The position numbers and the translations under genes are program-made. From Sva-07 sp942492715 (GTDB taxonomy: Bacteria; Actinomycetota; Acidimicrobiia; Acidimicrobiales; Ilumatobacteraceae), in NCBI GenBank assembly GCA_942492715.1, contig CALOFW010000011.1, forward strand, positions 46,240 to 110,239: a DNA stretch of 64,000 bases, read 5' to 3'. The notes under the pieces were generated by a model that searched no databases, was not told the origin of the DNA, and worked only from the letters and a program-made list of their open reading frames with translations. Shown here in pieces: positions 41,828 through 49,977 of the stretch (position 1 is its first letter; each line of letters begins with the position of its first letter).

Positions 41828-42051
41828 CAGGCCCGCCGTGCCATCGGGTTGCGCACCAGGGTCTGCTCGGGGATCGCCTCGCCCGTGAACTCGTCGATCC
41901 AATAGGTGCCGTCTGCGAGCCGATTCAGGGCGGTCTCGACGTCGTGCAGGTCGCGCTCGATCGCGTCGAGGTCGACCTCCTCGCTCGACGACGGGCGAGA
42001 TGTGTCTGACACATCGTGAACAGCGGGGGGCTCGTGCTGTGAGTCGGTCAC
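41827..42051 (-). CDS. Short DksA/TraR-like protein without zinc cysteines
   Basis: A 74-residue protein. VDLDAIERDLHDVETALNRLADGTYWIDEFTGEAIPEQTLVRNPMARR follows the C-terminal pattern of DksA/TraR-type proteins (ALxRLxxGTYGxCExTGExIPxERL), yet all zinc-binding cysteines are replaced and there is no coiled-coil N-terminus. It may be a degenerate RNA-polymerase-binding or purely structural relative. GTG at 42051 is a best guess; a later start is possible. It is coupled by TGATG to the AarF-like gene. An odd-centred palindrome (ATGTGTC-T-GACACAT) lies inside at 42000-42014. Confidence 0.6.
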   Translation of the reverse strand: MTDSQHEPPAVHDVSDTSRPSSSEEVDLDAIERDLHDVETALNRLADGTYWIDEFTGEAIPEQTLVRNPMARRA

Positions 42052-42176
42052 GTCCCGAACGCTAGTCGGCGGGACCGAGGCCCCCGGTTGCCGCCCGTCG
42101 CCGCAGTGGGCGAACTCTCGGCGAACGCCGGCCGACCTGTTCGCGTTCTCGGAGGTCGTCGCAATAGGGTCGGATC

Positions 42177-43100
42177 GTGGAACGCAGTGACCGCACGAAG
42201 CGATCGCGTTGGAGGGAGTTCCCGCTCGCACTGCTCATGTTGGCGCCGTCGGCGGTGATCCTCGTCGTGTTCGTGCTGTACCCGCTCGGTCGGGCGGTGT
42301 GGCTCGGCCAGCAACGCTGCGACAACTTCGGCGGCAACTGCAAGTCGCAGGGTTTCGGTCAGTACGTCGACATCTTCCGTTCCACCGAGTTCCAGAACGC
42401 CCTCGTGGTGACCGTGAAGTTCGCGCTGATCACCGTGCCCCTCGGTCTGATCCTCGGCGTCGGCCTGGCCGTGCTCGCCGACAAGTACCTCCGCGGGATC
42501 GGCGTGTTCAGGGCGGTGTTCTCCTCGACCGTGGCCACCTCGGTCGCTGTCGCCAGCCTGATGTGGTTGTTCCTGCTGCAACCGTCGGTCGGCGCGCTCG
42601 CGAACGTCTCGTGGTTCAACTCGATGTTCCCGTCGGTGAAGGACCCGGGGTGGTTGCAGGATCCCGGCACGGCGCTCACCGCGGTGGCGCTGTCGAGCGT
42701 GTGGGCCGGCCTCGGCTTCACGTTCATCCTCGTCACCGCCGGGCTGCAGGGCATCCCGCGCGACTTCTACGAAGCTGCCGCCGTCGACGGCGCGGGCGGC
42801 ATCCGCCGGTTCTGGTCGATCACCGTGCCGATGCTCGGCCCGACGCTGCTGTTCGTGCTGATCGTGCTCACCACGCGTGCGTTCCAGACGTACGGCGAGG
42901 TCGACCTGCTCACCGACGGCGGACCGCAGCCGCAGGACTCGACCACCACGATCACCTACTTCGTCTACGGGCAGAACTCGCCGATCCGCAACGACGCGGG
43001 GCTGCAGGCGGGTGCCGCCGTGCTGCTGTTCCTCGTGTTGCTCGTGTTGTCGGCGATCCAGCTCCGCGGCATCGGACGGCGGGTGCACTATGGCGACTGA
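42177..43100 (+). CDS. ugpA: Sugar/glycerol-3-phosphate ABC transporter permease, UgpA-like
   Basis: A 307-residue permease with six TM helices. The binding-protein-dependent transport motif is seen in FYEAAAVDGAGGIRRFWSITVPMLGPTLLFVLI (EAAxxDGA). The N-terminal helix is followed by a loop with two Cys (RCDNFGGNC), typical of actinobacterial UgpA-type permeases. It pairs with the next permease, overlapping it by 11 bp, and with a UgpB-like binding protein. Import of glycerol-3-phosphate or a related compound is likely; a sugar substrate cannot be excluded. The start is GTG 42177. Confidence 0.85.
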   Translation: MERSDRTKRSRWREFPLALLMLAPSAVILVVFVLYPLGRAVWLGQQRCDNFGGNCKSQGFGQYVDIFRSTEFQNALVVTVKFALITVPLGLILGVGLAVLADKYLRGIGVFRAVFSSTVATSVAVASLMWLFLLQPSVGALANVSWFNSMFPSVKDPGWLQDPGTALTAVALSSVWAGLGFTFILVTAGLQGIPRDFYEAAAVDGAGGIRRFWSITVPMLGPTLLFVLIVLTTRAFQTYGEVDLLTDGGPQPQDSTTTITYFVYGQNSPIRNDAGLQAGAAVLLFLVLLVLSAIQLRGIGRRVHYGD

Positions 43101-44019
43101 GCTCCCGGCCGGGGTGCAGGGCGCTGTCGACACCGCGCTCGCGAGCCTCGACGAACTGCCCGAGTCGACCGATCGTGGACGCGGCCGAGGGCGAGACTTC
43201 GACGCGCCGGCCGGCTGGCGGCGCGTCGGCCGATACCTGCTGCTGGCCCTCGTGTCGTTCGTGGTGCTGTTCCCGATCTACACGACGGTGATCGCTGCCT
43301 TCAAGCCCAGCGACGCGTTCTTCGACCATCCGTTGCTGCCCGGGCCGTTCACGTTCGACGTGATCGTCGACGCATGGACCGCCGGCAATCTCGGGCGCTA
43401 TCTCTTCAACTCGCTCGTCGTCGCCACGATCGTCACGGTGTTCCAGGTGGTGTCGGCGGTGCTCGCCGCCTATGCGTTCGCGTTCCTCCGCTTCCCGGGC
43501 CGCAACGTGTTCTTCGTGGTGTTCATTGCGACGCTGCTCGTCCCGCTCGAGGCGACGCTCGTCGTCAACTTCGACACCGTCGATGGTCTCGGCTGGTCGA
43601 ACTCCTACATCGGTCTCGCGGTGCCGTTCCTCGCCACGGCGTTCGGCGTGTTCCTGATGCGGCAGGTGTTCCTCACGTTGCCGCTCGACCTTCGCGACGC
43701 CGCGGCGATCGACGGAGTGGGCCACTTCGGCTTCCTCTGGTACGTCGCCGTGCCGCTCGTGCGGCCGACGCTCGGCGCACTCGCGCTGTTCGGGTTCCTG
43801 GGCGCCTGGAATCAGTATCTGTGGCCGAACCTGATCATCAACGAGACCGAGATGAACACGGTGCAGTCGGGCCTGCGGGTGCTCTCCAAGTCGAACCTCG
43901 ATCAACCCAACCTCGTGATGGCCGGCACGCTCGTCGCCGCGATTCCCGTCGTCATCGTCCTGCTCGTCTTCCAACGTCAACTCGTGCGCGGGCTCACCGC
44001 CGGCGCCGTGAAAGGCTGA
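43090..44019 (+). CDS. ugpE: Sugar/glycerol-3-phosphate ABC transporter permease, UgpE-like
   Basis: A 309-residue permease with six TM helices, preceded by a 45-residue polar N-terminus. The coupling motif is LPLDLRDAAAIDGVGHFGFLWYVAVPLVRPTLGALALFGFLGAWNQYLWPNLI. MNTVQSGLRVLSK near the end is typical of UgpE. Its ATG overlaps the end of ugpA by 11 bp, and ugpB follows 5 bp after its stop. No ATP-binding subunit (UgpC/MsiK type) is encoded here, so a shared ATPase from elsewhere must serve it. Confidence 0.85.
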   Translation: MATELPAGVQGAVDTALASLDELPESTDRGRGRGRDFDAPAGWRRVGRYLLLALVSFVVLFPIYTTVIAAFKPSDAFFDHPLLPGPFTFDVIVDAWTAGNLGRYLFNSLVVATIVTVFQVVSAVLAAYAFAFLRFPGRNVFFVVFIATLLVPLEATLVVNFDTVDGLGWSNSYIGLAVPFLATAFGVFLMRQVFLTLPLDLRDAAAIDGVGHFGFLWYVAVPLVRPTLGALALFGFLGAWNQYLWPNLIINETEMNTVQSGLRVLSKSNLDQPNLVMAGTLVAAIPVVIVLLVFQRQLVRGLTAGAVKG

Positions 44020-44024
44020 ATCCC

Positions 44025-45554
44025 ATGTTCCCCTCCCGCCGTTTCCTGCCATTGATCGTGGTCGCCGGTGTCGGTGTCGCGGCCTGCTCGTCGGGCGAGT
44101 CCGCGCTGGAGTCCGGTGTCGACGATGTCACGACCGACGCGCCGGTCGAGGCCACCACACCCGACGACGGCACCACCTCGGGCACGGATGCCGGCACCGA
44201 CACGACGGCGATGCCCACCACCACGGTGGCGCCGCTGGCCGACTTGGCGCCGTGCCCGACCGAAGCGCTCGACGCCGCCGCGGGTCCGGTCGACATCGTG
44301 TTCTGGCACGCGATGGCGAACGACCTCGAGCCCCCGTTGGTCGCGCTCACCGAGGAGTACAACGCGAGCCAGGACAAGGTGCGCGTCGAGCTCCAGAACC
44401 AGACCGGCTACGAATCGCTCCTCGACAAGTACATCAACGCCGGCCAGGGGAGCCGTCCGACGCTGGCGCAGTTCCCCGAGTACACGTTGCGTTCGATCGC
44501 CGACTCCGGCACGACCGTGCCGGCCGAGGCGTGTCTCGAATCGAGCAGCTTCGACACGTCGACCTTCGTGCCACGCACGCTCACCGCCTACGAGTACGAG
44601 GGCATCCAACGCGGGATGCCGTTCAACGTGTCCAACCCGGTCCTGTACTACAACCGCAAGATGTTCGAGGCGGCCGGCCTCGACCCCGACGATCCGCCGG
44701 TGAGCCTCGAGGAACTCCGTGCCGCCTCGGAGCAGATCGTGGCGTCGGGTGCGGCGCCGGTGGCGCTCGTGCTCGACTCGGGCCCGGACTCGGGTGGCGG
44801 CTGGTTCCTCGAGCAGTGGTTCGGTCGCGCGGGGGAACCGTTCGCCGACAACGGCAACGGGCGGATCGCTCCTGCGACCGAGGTGCTCTTCGACAACGAG
44901 TTGGGCGTGGAGTTGACCACGTTCCTGCAGACGATGATCGACGACGGGCTGGCGATGACGGTCGGGGACAATCCCGGGGGCCAGGACGCGTTCTTCAAGT
45001 TGGCCGACCAGACGACGCCGGGAGCGATGACGATGGCGACCTCCGCAGCGCTCGGCAGCGTGATTGCCGCGCTCGGCGGTGGGCTGGTGCCCGACCTCGG
45101 GCCGCAGGACATCGGTGTCGGTCCGATGCCGGGACCGGGTGAGACGCCGCAGGTGCAGGTGGGCGGCGCTTCGTTGTGGATCATGGCCGACAAGTCGCCG
45201 GAGGAGACGGCCGCCGCGTGGGACTACGTCACGTTCCTGATGCGGCCCGAGTCGCAGTCGCAGTGGGCGGCGACGACCGGCTACGTGCCGGTGCGCACCG
45301 ACGCACTCGATCTCGAGCCGATTGCGTCGACGTACGCGAACGACGCGCGCTTCGCCGTGCCCTACGAGCAGCTGCTGTCCGGCGTCAACGATGACACGGC
45401 GAACGCTCCGGTGCTCGGCCCGCAGCGTGAGATCCGGGCGGAGACGTCACGGGCGATGGCTGCGATCTTCGGTGGCGCCGATCCCCAGACGGCGCTCACC
45501 GAAGCCGCCGATGCCAGCAACCTGCTGATCACCAGCTACAACGACCGCAACTGA
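44025..45554 (+). CDS. ugpB: Extracellular solute-binding lipoprotein, UgpB-like
   Basis: A 509-residue binding lipoprotein (lipobox VGVAAC) with a Thr/Asp-rich linker of about 50 residues. The binding domain starts VDIVFWHAMANDLEPPLVALTEEYNASQDKVRVELQNQ, and GMPFNVSNPVLYYNRKMFEAAGLDPDDPPVSLEELRAA and SGGGWFLEQWFG follow the UgpB pattern, including the Trp/aromatic residues around the ligand. It completes a ugpAEB operon. Its stop codon overlaps palindrome copy 4. Confidence 0.87.
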   Translation: MFPSRRFLPLIVVAGVGVAACSSGESALESGVDDVTTDAPVEATTPDDGTTSGTDAGTDTTAMPTTTVAPLADLAPCPTEALDAAAGPVDIVFWHAMANDLEPPLVALTEEYNASQDKVRVELQNQTGYESLLDKYINAGQGSRPTLAQFPEYTLRSIADSGTTVPAEACLESSSFDTSTFVPRTLTAYEYEGIQRGMPFNVSNPVLYYNRKMFEAAGLDPDDPPVSLEELRAASEQIVASGAAPVALVLDSGPDSGGGWFLEQWFGRAGEPFADNGNGRIAPATEVLFDNELGVELTTFLQTMIDDGLAMTVGDNPGGQDAFFKLADQTTPGAMTMATSAALGSVIAALGGGLVPDLGPQDIGVGPMPGPGETPQVQVGGASLWIMADKSPEETAAAWDYVTFLMRPESQSQWAATTGYVPVRTDALDLEPIASTYANDARFAVPYEQLLSGVNDDTANAPVLGPQREIRAETSRAMAAIFGGADPQTALTEAADASNLLITSYNDRN

Positions 45555-45586
45555 ATGAGACGCGGGGTCAGACCCCGCGTCTCATT
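45554..45586. repeat. Palindromic repeat family A, copy 4
   Basis: A 33-bp palindrome, arms AATGAGACGCGGGGTC and GACCCCGCGTCTCATT around one base. Its first A is the last base of the ugpB stop codon, the same junction as in copy 2. It ends 20 bp before the cyclophilin ATG. Confidence 0.92.
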
Positions 45587-45606
45587 CGGCCGGTAGGGTC
45601 GCTGGG

Positions 45607-46167
45607 ATGGCTACCGCATTTCCCCCCCTCGACGGTTCCGCGCCCAAGACGCAGGACTTCACAGACGCTCCGGAGATGGGCATCGACCCGTCGAAGCGCT
45701 ACACCGCCACCCTGTCGACGTCGATGGGCGACCTCGTCATCGCCCTCGACGCGGTCAAGGCGCCGAAGACGGTCAACAACTTCGTGTTCCTGGCGTTGCA
45801 CCACTACTACGACGGTGTGATCTTCCACCGGATCATCAACGGCTTCATGTGCCAGGGCGGCGACCCCACCGGCACCGGCCGCGGCGGTCCCGGCTACCGG
45901 TTCGAGGACGAACTGCCCAAGCCGCGTGAGTACCAGATCGGATCGGTCGCGATGGCCAATGCCGGCCCGAACACCAACGGCAGTCAGTTCTTCATCGTGT
46001 CCGGCCCGTCCGGTGTCGGCCTGCCCCCGCAGTACAGCCTGTTCGGCCAGGTCGTGAAGGGCCTCGACATCGTCGACGAGATGCAGCGCGTCCCGACCGG
46101 TGGTGGCGACAAGCCGAAGACCGACGTGGTCATCAATTCGGTCGAGATCTCCGTCTCCGACGACTGA
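45607..46167 (+). CDS. Cyclophilin-type peptidyl-prolyl cis-trans isomerase
   Basis: A 186-residue cyclophilin. LSTSMGDLVIALDAVKAPKTVNNFVFLALHHYYDGVIFHRIINGFMCQGGDPTGTGRGGPGYRFEDEL contains the active Arg (FHRI), the Phe/Gln pair (FMCQGG) and the substrate loop; NAGPNTNGSQFFIVSG follows. No signal peptide, so it acts in the cytoplasm in protein folding. It ends 15 bp before the YcaQ gene; the two may form one transcript starting after palindrome copy 4. Confidence 0.95.
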   Translation: MATAFPPLDGSAPKTQDFTDAPEMGIDPSKRYTATLSTSMGDLVIALDAVKAPKTVNNFVFLALHHYYDGVIFHRIINGFMCQGGDPTGTGRGGPGYRFEDELPKPREYQIGSVAMANAGPNTNGSQFFIVSGPSGVGLPPQYSLFGQVVKGLDIVDEMQRVPTGGGDKPKTDVVINSVEISVSDD

Positions 46168-46182
46168 CGGTCGGCGCCGTCG

Positions 46183-47394
46183 TTGGCGAAGTCCGCCGAG
46201 CTCTCCAACTCGCAGGCGCGGCGGCTCGCGCTCGGCGCCCAGGGCTTCACCGATCCGCGACCGACTGGACGCGTCGACCGTCGCCACCTGCGGCGTGTCG
46301 TCGATCGGATGGGTCTCATCCAGATCGACTCGGTCAACGTGCTCGTGCGCAGTCAGGAGCTGCCGCTGTTCGCGCGGCTCGGCGCGCACCCGCGCACGCT
46401 GATCGACGATGCCAGCCGCGCCGGCGAGCTCTTCGAGTACTGGGTCCACGAGGCCTGCCACGTGCCGGTGGGCCTCCACCCGTACCTGCGATGGCAGATG
46501 AACTCCGAACACCGATGGAAGGCGGTCGCCGCGCTGCGACATCGGCGTCCGGAGTTCATCGACCAGGTCAGGCTCCGCATCCGCGACGAGGGACCACTGG
46601 TCGCCGGTGACCTGCAGCAACGGGTGGGCCCCAAGGGCACGTGGTGGGATTGGGACGACGGCAAGATCGCGCTCGAGCACCTCTTCTACGCCGGGGAGGT
46701 CGCTGCGATCCGGCGTCCGAACGACTTCGCCCGTGAGTACGACCTCGCGCACCGGGTGATCCCGGCCGACATCCTCGCGCTGCCGACACCGTCGGAGATC
46801 GACGCTCGCAAGGAGCTGCTCGTGCGCGCCGCTCGCCATCACGGCGTCGCCACGTTCGAGGACCTCACCGACTACCACCGCCAGCGCAACCCGCCGTGTC
46901 GGCCGCTGATCCGCGAGCTGGTGGAGGAGGGTCGTCTCATCGAGACCTCGGTGGAGGGCTGGTCCAAGCCCGCCTACCTCCACCCGGACGCAGTGATGCC
47001 GCGGCGCGTGAAGGCGAGGGCGCTGCTCAGCCCGTTCGACCCGGTGGTGTGGAACCGTGACCGCACCGAGCGGCTCTTCGGCTTCCGCTACCGCATCGAG
47101 ATCTACGTGCCCGCTGCGAAGCGACAGTACGGCTACTACGTGTTGCCGTTCCTGCTCGGTGACGAACTGGTCGCCCGGGTCGACCTGAAGGCCGACCGTG
47201 GTACCGGGCGACTCCTCGTGCAGAGCGCATTCGGCGAGCCGGGGATCGACGAGGTGCGGGTGGTGGCAGAACTTGCGGACGAACTCGCCGCGATGGCGAA
47301 GTGGCTCGGGCTCGAACGGGTCGAAGTGGTGCGACGGGGAGACCTCGCCGAGGCGCTCGACCGGGCCGTCAGTTCGTACAACCGCGCAGGTTGA
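46183..47394 (+). CDS. YcaQ-type winged-helix DNA glycosylase
   Basis: A 403-residue protein of the YcaQ/AlkZ (HTH_42) family, tandem winged-helix DNA glycosylases that open interstrand crosslinks or remove alkylated bases. NSQARRLALGAQGF, GLIQIDSVNVLVRSQELPLFARLG (with the QID motif of the YcaQ branch, versus QxQ in AlkZ) and the FDPVVWNRDRTERLFGFRYRIEIYVP segment near the C-terminus are clear. The TTG start at 46183 gives the expected N-terminus; no ATG or GTG fits. Its 3' end overlaps the convergent lipoprotein gene by 26 bp. Confidence 0.88.
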   Translation: MAKSAELSNSQARRLALGAQGFTDPRPTGRVDRRHLRRVVDRMGLIQIDSVNVLVRSQELPLFARLGAHPRTLIDDASRAGELFEYWVHEACHVPVGLHPYLRWQMNSEHRWKAVAALRHRRPEFIDQVRLRIRDEGPLVAGDLQQRVGPKGTWWDWDDGKIALEHLFYAGEVAAIRRPNDFAREYDLAHRVIPADILALPTPSEIDARKELLVRAARHHGVATFEDLTDYHRQRNPPCRPLIRELVEEGRLIETSVEGWSKPAYLHPDAVMPRRVKARALLSPFDPVVWNRDRTERLFGFRYRIEIYVPAAKRQYGYYVLPFLLGDELVARVDLKADRGTGRLLVQSAFGEPGIDEVRVVAELADELAAMAKWLGLERVEVVRRGDLAEALDRAVSSYNRAG

Positions 47395-47830
47395 ACACGC
47401 CGCCATCGATGTCGGCGAAGGTGACGGTGTACTCCTCGGCGTCCAGCGTCATCTCGGCCTCACTGATCGACTGGCCGCCGGCGGTGGCATCGAGGGTGAG
47501 GTCGACTCCGGTCGACGGGTCGAACACGCCCGTGTACACGGCCGGTTCGAGACCCTCGGCCACCACGGTCACGATCGTGCCGCCGGTCTCCGGGTCGCAG
47601 TCGACGGCGACCACGATCTCACCGTCACCGCCGTTCAGGAGGATCTCGTCGTGGGACTCCGACGCGATGATCGCGTCGTTGTAGGCGCTGCCGGTGCCTT
47701 CCTCGGGGACGTCGACGGTGCCGTCGCTGTCGCTTCCGCAGGCCACGAGCGCCACCGCGATGGCGATGATCGCGCCGACGCGCCGCGCGGAGCGGGCCGG
47801 AGTGGACGAGGGGCTGGTCGTCGTTCTCAT
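47369..47830 (-). CDS. Small lipoprotein of unknown function
   Basis: A 153-residue lipoprotein: basic N-terminus, hydrophobic stretch and lipobox VALVAC, then an acidic linker. The domain (HDEILLNGGDGEIVVAVDCDPETGGTIVTVVAEGLEPAVYTGVF) appears to be a small beta-sandwich with one Cys pair (DCD and RGC). No family is recognised. It stands alone; its gene end overlaps that of the YcaQ gene. Confidence 0.7.
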   Translation of the reverse strand: MRTTTSPSSTPARSARRVGAIIAIAVALVACGSDSDGTVDVPEEGTGSAYNDAIIASESHDEILLNGGDGEIVVAVDCDPETGGTIVTVVAEGLEPAVYTGVFDPSTGVDLTLDATAGGQSISEAEMTLDAEEYTVTFADIDGGVFNLRGCTN

Positions 47831-47895
47831 GATGCCCCTGACGGTATCGACCCGTGTGGTGTGTCGTCAGAGCACTTCGTCACGATCGCCGATCG

Positions 47896-48735
47896 TCAAG
47901 CCGAAGTCGGCGTCGCCCAACGGATCGTGCGGGTGATCGCGGCGCCGGCGGGCCGGAGGGCGATGGCCTCCGACACGGGCAGCCAGGGCAAGCGGAGGGG
48001 GAACCGGGTCCAGGCCGGCATCAACGCGATCGCCGACGCAGCGATCATCCCGTAGGCGGGCCGGGCGGCGAGCGGCAGCGGCGGCTGGATGAGCAGGTAG
48101 CGGGCAGCGTCGCGCGCCTCACGAGTGCCGGCGAGCTCGGGTCGGAACAGGTTCAGCCGATCGCGCAGCGAGGCCTCGGACTCGGGGGGGTCGATCACAC
48201 CCAGCGCTCGCGCCACGACGGCGGCGTCGGCGACGTAGCGGTCGCGTTCGTTGCCGACGAGCGGTCGCTGGCCGTAGCGGTCGTGGGCGGCGAGGAAGCT
48301 GTCGAGCTCGGCGATGTGGACCCACTCGAGCAGGTGTGGATCGTTCGCCGCGTACGGCCGACCGTCCGAGGCCGTGCCGACGACTCGTTCGTGGACCCGG
48401 TGGACGGTGTCGACGGCACGCTGCGCCTGGCTGGCCGGACCGAACGTGGTTGCCGCGAGGAAGTCGGCGGTGCGCTGCAGCCGTCCCCACGGATCGGATC
48501 GGTAGTCGGAGTGCTGGGCGACTCCGGCCATCGCCAGCGGATGCAGCGACTGGAACAGCAACGCCCGCATCCCGCCGACGAACATCGACGCGTCGGCGTG
48601 GACCCGTCGGATCGGCGCATCCCCGTCGAACCATCCGGCTTCGTCGGTGTCGAACAACTCGGCGTGACGCGCGGGCGCGTCGGGCCCGATCACGCGCGAG
48701 CGGATCTGATCGCCCAACCAGGTGCGCAGGTCCAT
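47896..48735 (-). CDS. MpaB/DUF2236-type oxygenase-like protein
   Basis: A 279-residue protein of the DUF2236 (MpaB/latex-clearing) family. RVHADASMFVGGMRALLFQSLHPLAMAGVAQHSDYRSDPWGRLQRTADFL and HRVHERVVG, then EWVHIAELDSFLAAHDRYG are the conserved parts, including His residues expected to contact heme or metal. Family members include oxidative cleavage enzymes, but most actinobacterial copies lack a defined substrate. ATG at 48735 is chosen because the family start (WLGDQIRSRVIGP) follows directly. It is divergent from the AI-2E transporter gene by 39 bp. Confidence 0.82.
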   Translation of the reverse strand: MDLRTWLGDQIRSRVIGPDAPARHAELFDTDEAGWFDGDAPIRRVHADASMFVGGMRALLFQSLHPLAMAGVAQHSDYRSDPWGRLQRTADFLAATTFGPASQAQRAVDTVHRVHERVVGTASDGRPYAANDPHLLEWVHIAELDSFLAAHDRYGQRPLVGNERDRYVADAAVVARALGVIDPPESEASLRDRLNLFRPELAGTREARDAARYLLIQPPLPLAARPAYGMIAASAIALMPAWTRFPLRLPWLPVSEAIALRPAGAAITRTIRWATPTSA

Positions 48736-48774
48736 GGTCTCATCGTGCCACGCCCTCGTGAGTACCATCCGGAC

Positions 48775-49977
48775 GTGCCCGAGGAAACGCCGACCGACTC
48801 TGCCGGAGAGGGCACAGCCGACTCCGACGGGCGACGCTTCGATCGTCGCGCCACCGACCGCACGCTGCCGCGATGGGCGCTCCCGGCGATCCTGATCTTC
48901 TGGCTCGGCTATCTGCTGACCTTCACGGCGCTCCACGTGTTCCACCGTTTGTCGAGCCTGCTCCTGCTCCTGCTCGTGTCGGTGTTCCTGTCGTTGGCGG
49001 TCGAGCCGGGCGTCAACCGGTTGGCGGCACGGGGGTGGCGGCGCGGGCGGGCCACGATCATGATCCTGCTCGGCGTGCTCTTCGCGTTCCTGATCTTCGT
49101 CGGCGCCGTCGGCACGCTCGTCGGTACACAGGTGGCCGAACTTCTCCAGGACTCCGATCGGTACATCACCGACACGGTCGGCTTCCTCAACGACAACTTC
49201 GGGACCAACATCGACCCCGAAGACGTCATCTCCGAGTTCAACGATCCCAACGGACGCGTGCAGGAGTTCATCCGGTCGCAGAGCGACGAAGCCGTCCGGC
49301 TCTCGCTCGCGGTCGTCGGGGTGATCTTCCAGGGCTTGTCGGTGCTGCTGTTCACCTACTACCTGGTCGCCGACGGCCCTCGACTGCGCACCGGGATCTG
49401 CTCGCGGCTCACACCCGCTCGTCAGGCCCGGGTGTTGCAGGCGTGGGAGCTGGCGATCACGAAGACCGGTGGGTATCTCTATTCCCGGGCGCTGCTCGCG
49501 CTCCTGTCGACGTTCTTCCACTGGATCGTGTTCCAGTCGATCGGCACGCCGGCCCCGATCGCGCTCGCGCTGTGGGTGGGTCTGGTCAGCCAGTTCCTGC
49601 CGGTGGTCGGCACGTACCTCGCCGGGATCCTGCCGGTGTTGTTGACGCTGGTCGACTCACCGCTCAACGCCCTGATCATCATCGTGTTCATCGTCGTGTA
49701 CCAGCAGATCGAGAACTACTTCTTCGCCCCGCGCATCACGGCGCGCACGATGGAACTCCACCCGGCGGTCGCGTTCGGTGCCGCGCTCGGCGGCGCCTCG
49801 TTGCTCGGGTTCGTCGGTGCGCTCTTGGCGCTTCCTGCCGCAGCGATGGTTCAGGCGTTCGTCAACGAGTGGGGGAATCGGTACGACGTGGTCGACAGCC
49901 ACCTGACGGCGATCCCGCCGCCGAAGAACCAGCGGCCGAAGAACGGCGACCCGCCGCCCGAGCCGGAACCGGCATGA
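48775..49977 (+). CDS. AI-2E family transporter
   Basis: A 400-residue membrane protein of the AI-2E/TqsA family with about eight TM helices, an N-terminal polar segment of about 35 residues and a Pro-rich C-terminal tail. RLSSLLLLLLVSVFLSLAVEPGVNRLAARGWRRGRA and TYLAGILPVLLTLVDSPLNALIIIVFIVVYQQIENYFFAPRI are diagnostic. The name is historical; substrates of most members are unknown and some are Na+/H+ antiporters. GTG at 48775 is preceded by a weak site. It overlaps the asparaginase gene by ATGA. Confidence 0.85.
   Translation: MPEETPTDSAGEGTADSDGRRFDRRATDRTLPRWALPAILIFWLGYLLTFTALHVFHRLSSLLLLLLVSVFLSLAVEPGVNRLAARGWRRGRATIMILLGVLFAFLIFVGAVGTLVGTQVAELLQDSDRYITDTVGFLNDNFGTNIDPEDVISEFNDPNGRVQEFIRSQSDEAVRLSLAVVGVIFQGLSVLLFTYYLVADGPRLRTGICSRLTPARQARVLQAWELAITKTGGYLYSRALLALLSTFFHWIVFQSIGTPAPIALALWVGLVSQFLPVVGTYLAGILPVLLTLVDSPLNALIIIVFIVVYQQIENYFFAPRITARTMELHPAVAFGAALGGASLLGFVGALLALPAAAMVQAFVNEWGNRYDVVDSHLTAIPPPKNQRPKNGDPPPEPEPA

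Noticed and set aside
42000..42014. Odd-centred palindrome ATGTGTC-T-GACACAT
   Set aside because: It lies inside the small DksA-like reading frame and is short; it would matter only if the true start is downstream.
45568..47406. 612-codon open frame on the minus strand opposite cyclophilin and YcaQ genes
   Set aside because: Shadow with low-complexity residues; both plus-strand genes have clear family motifs.
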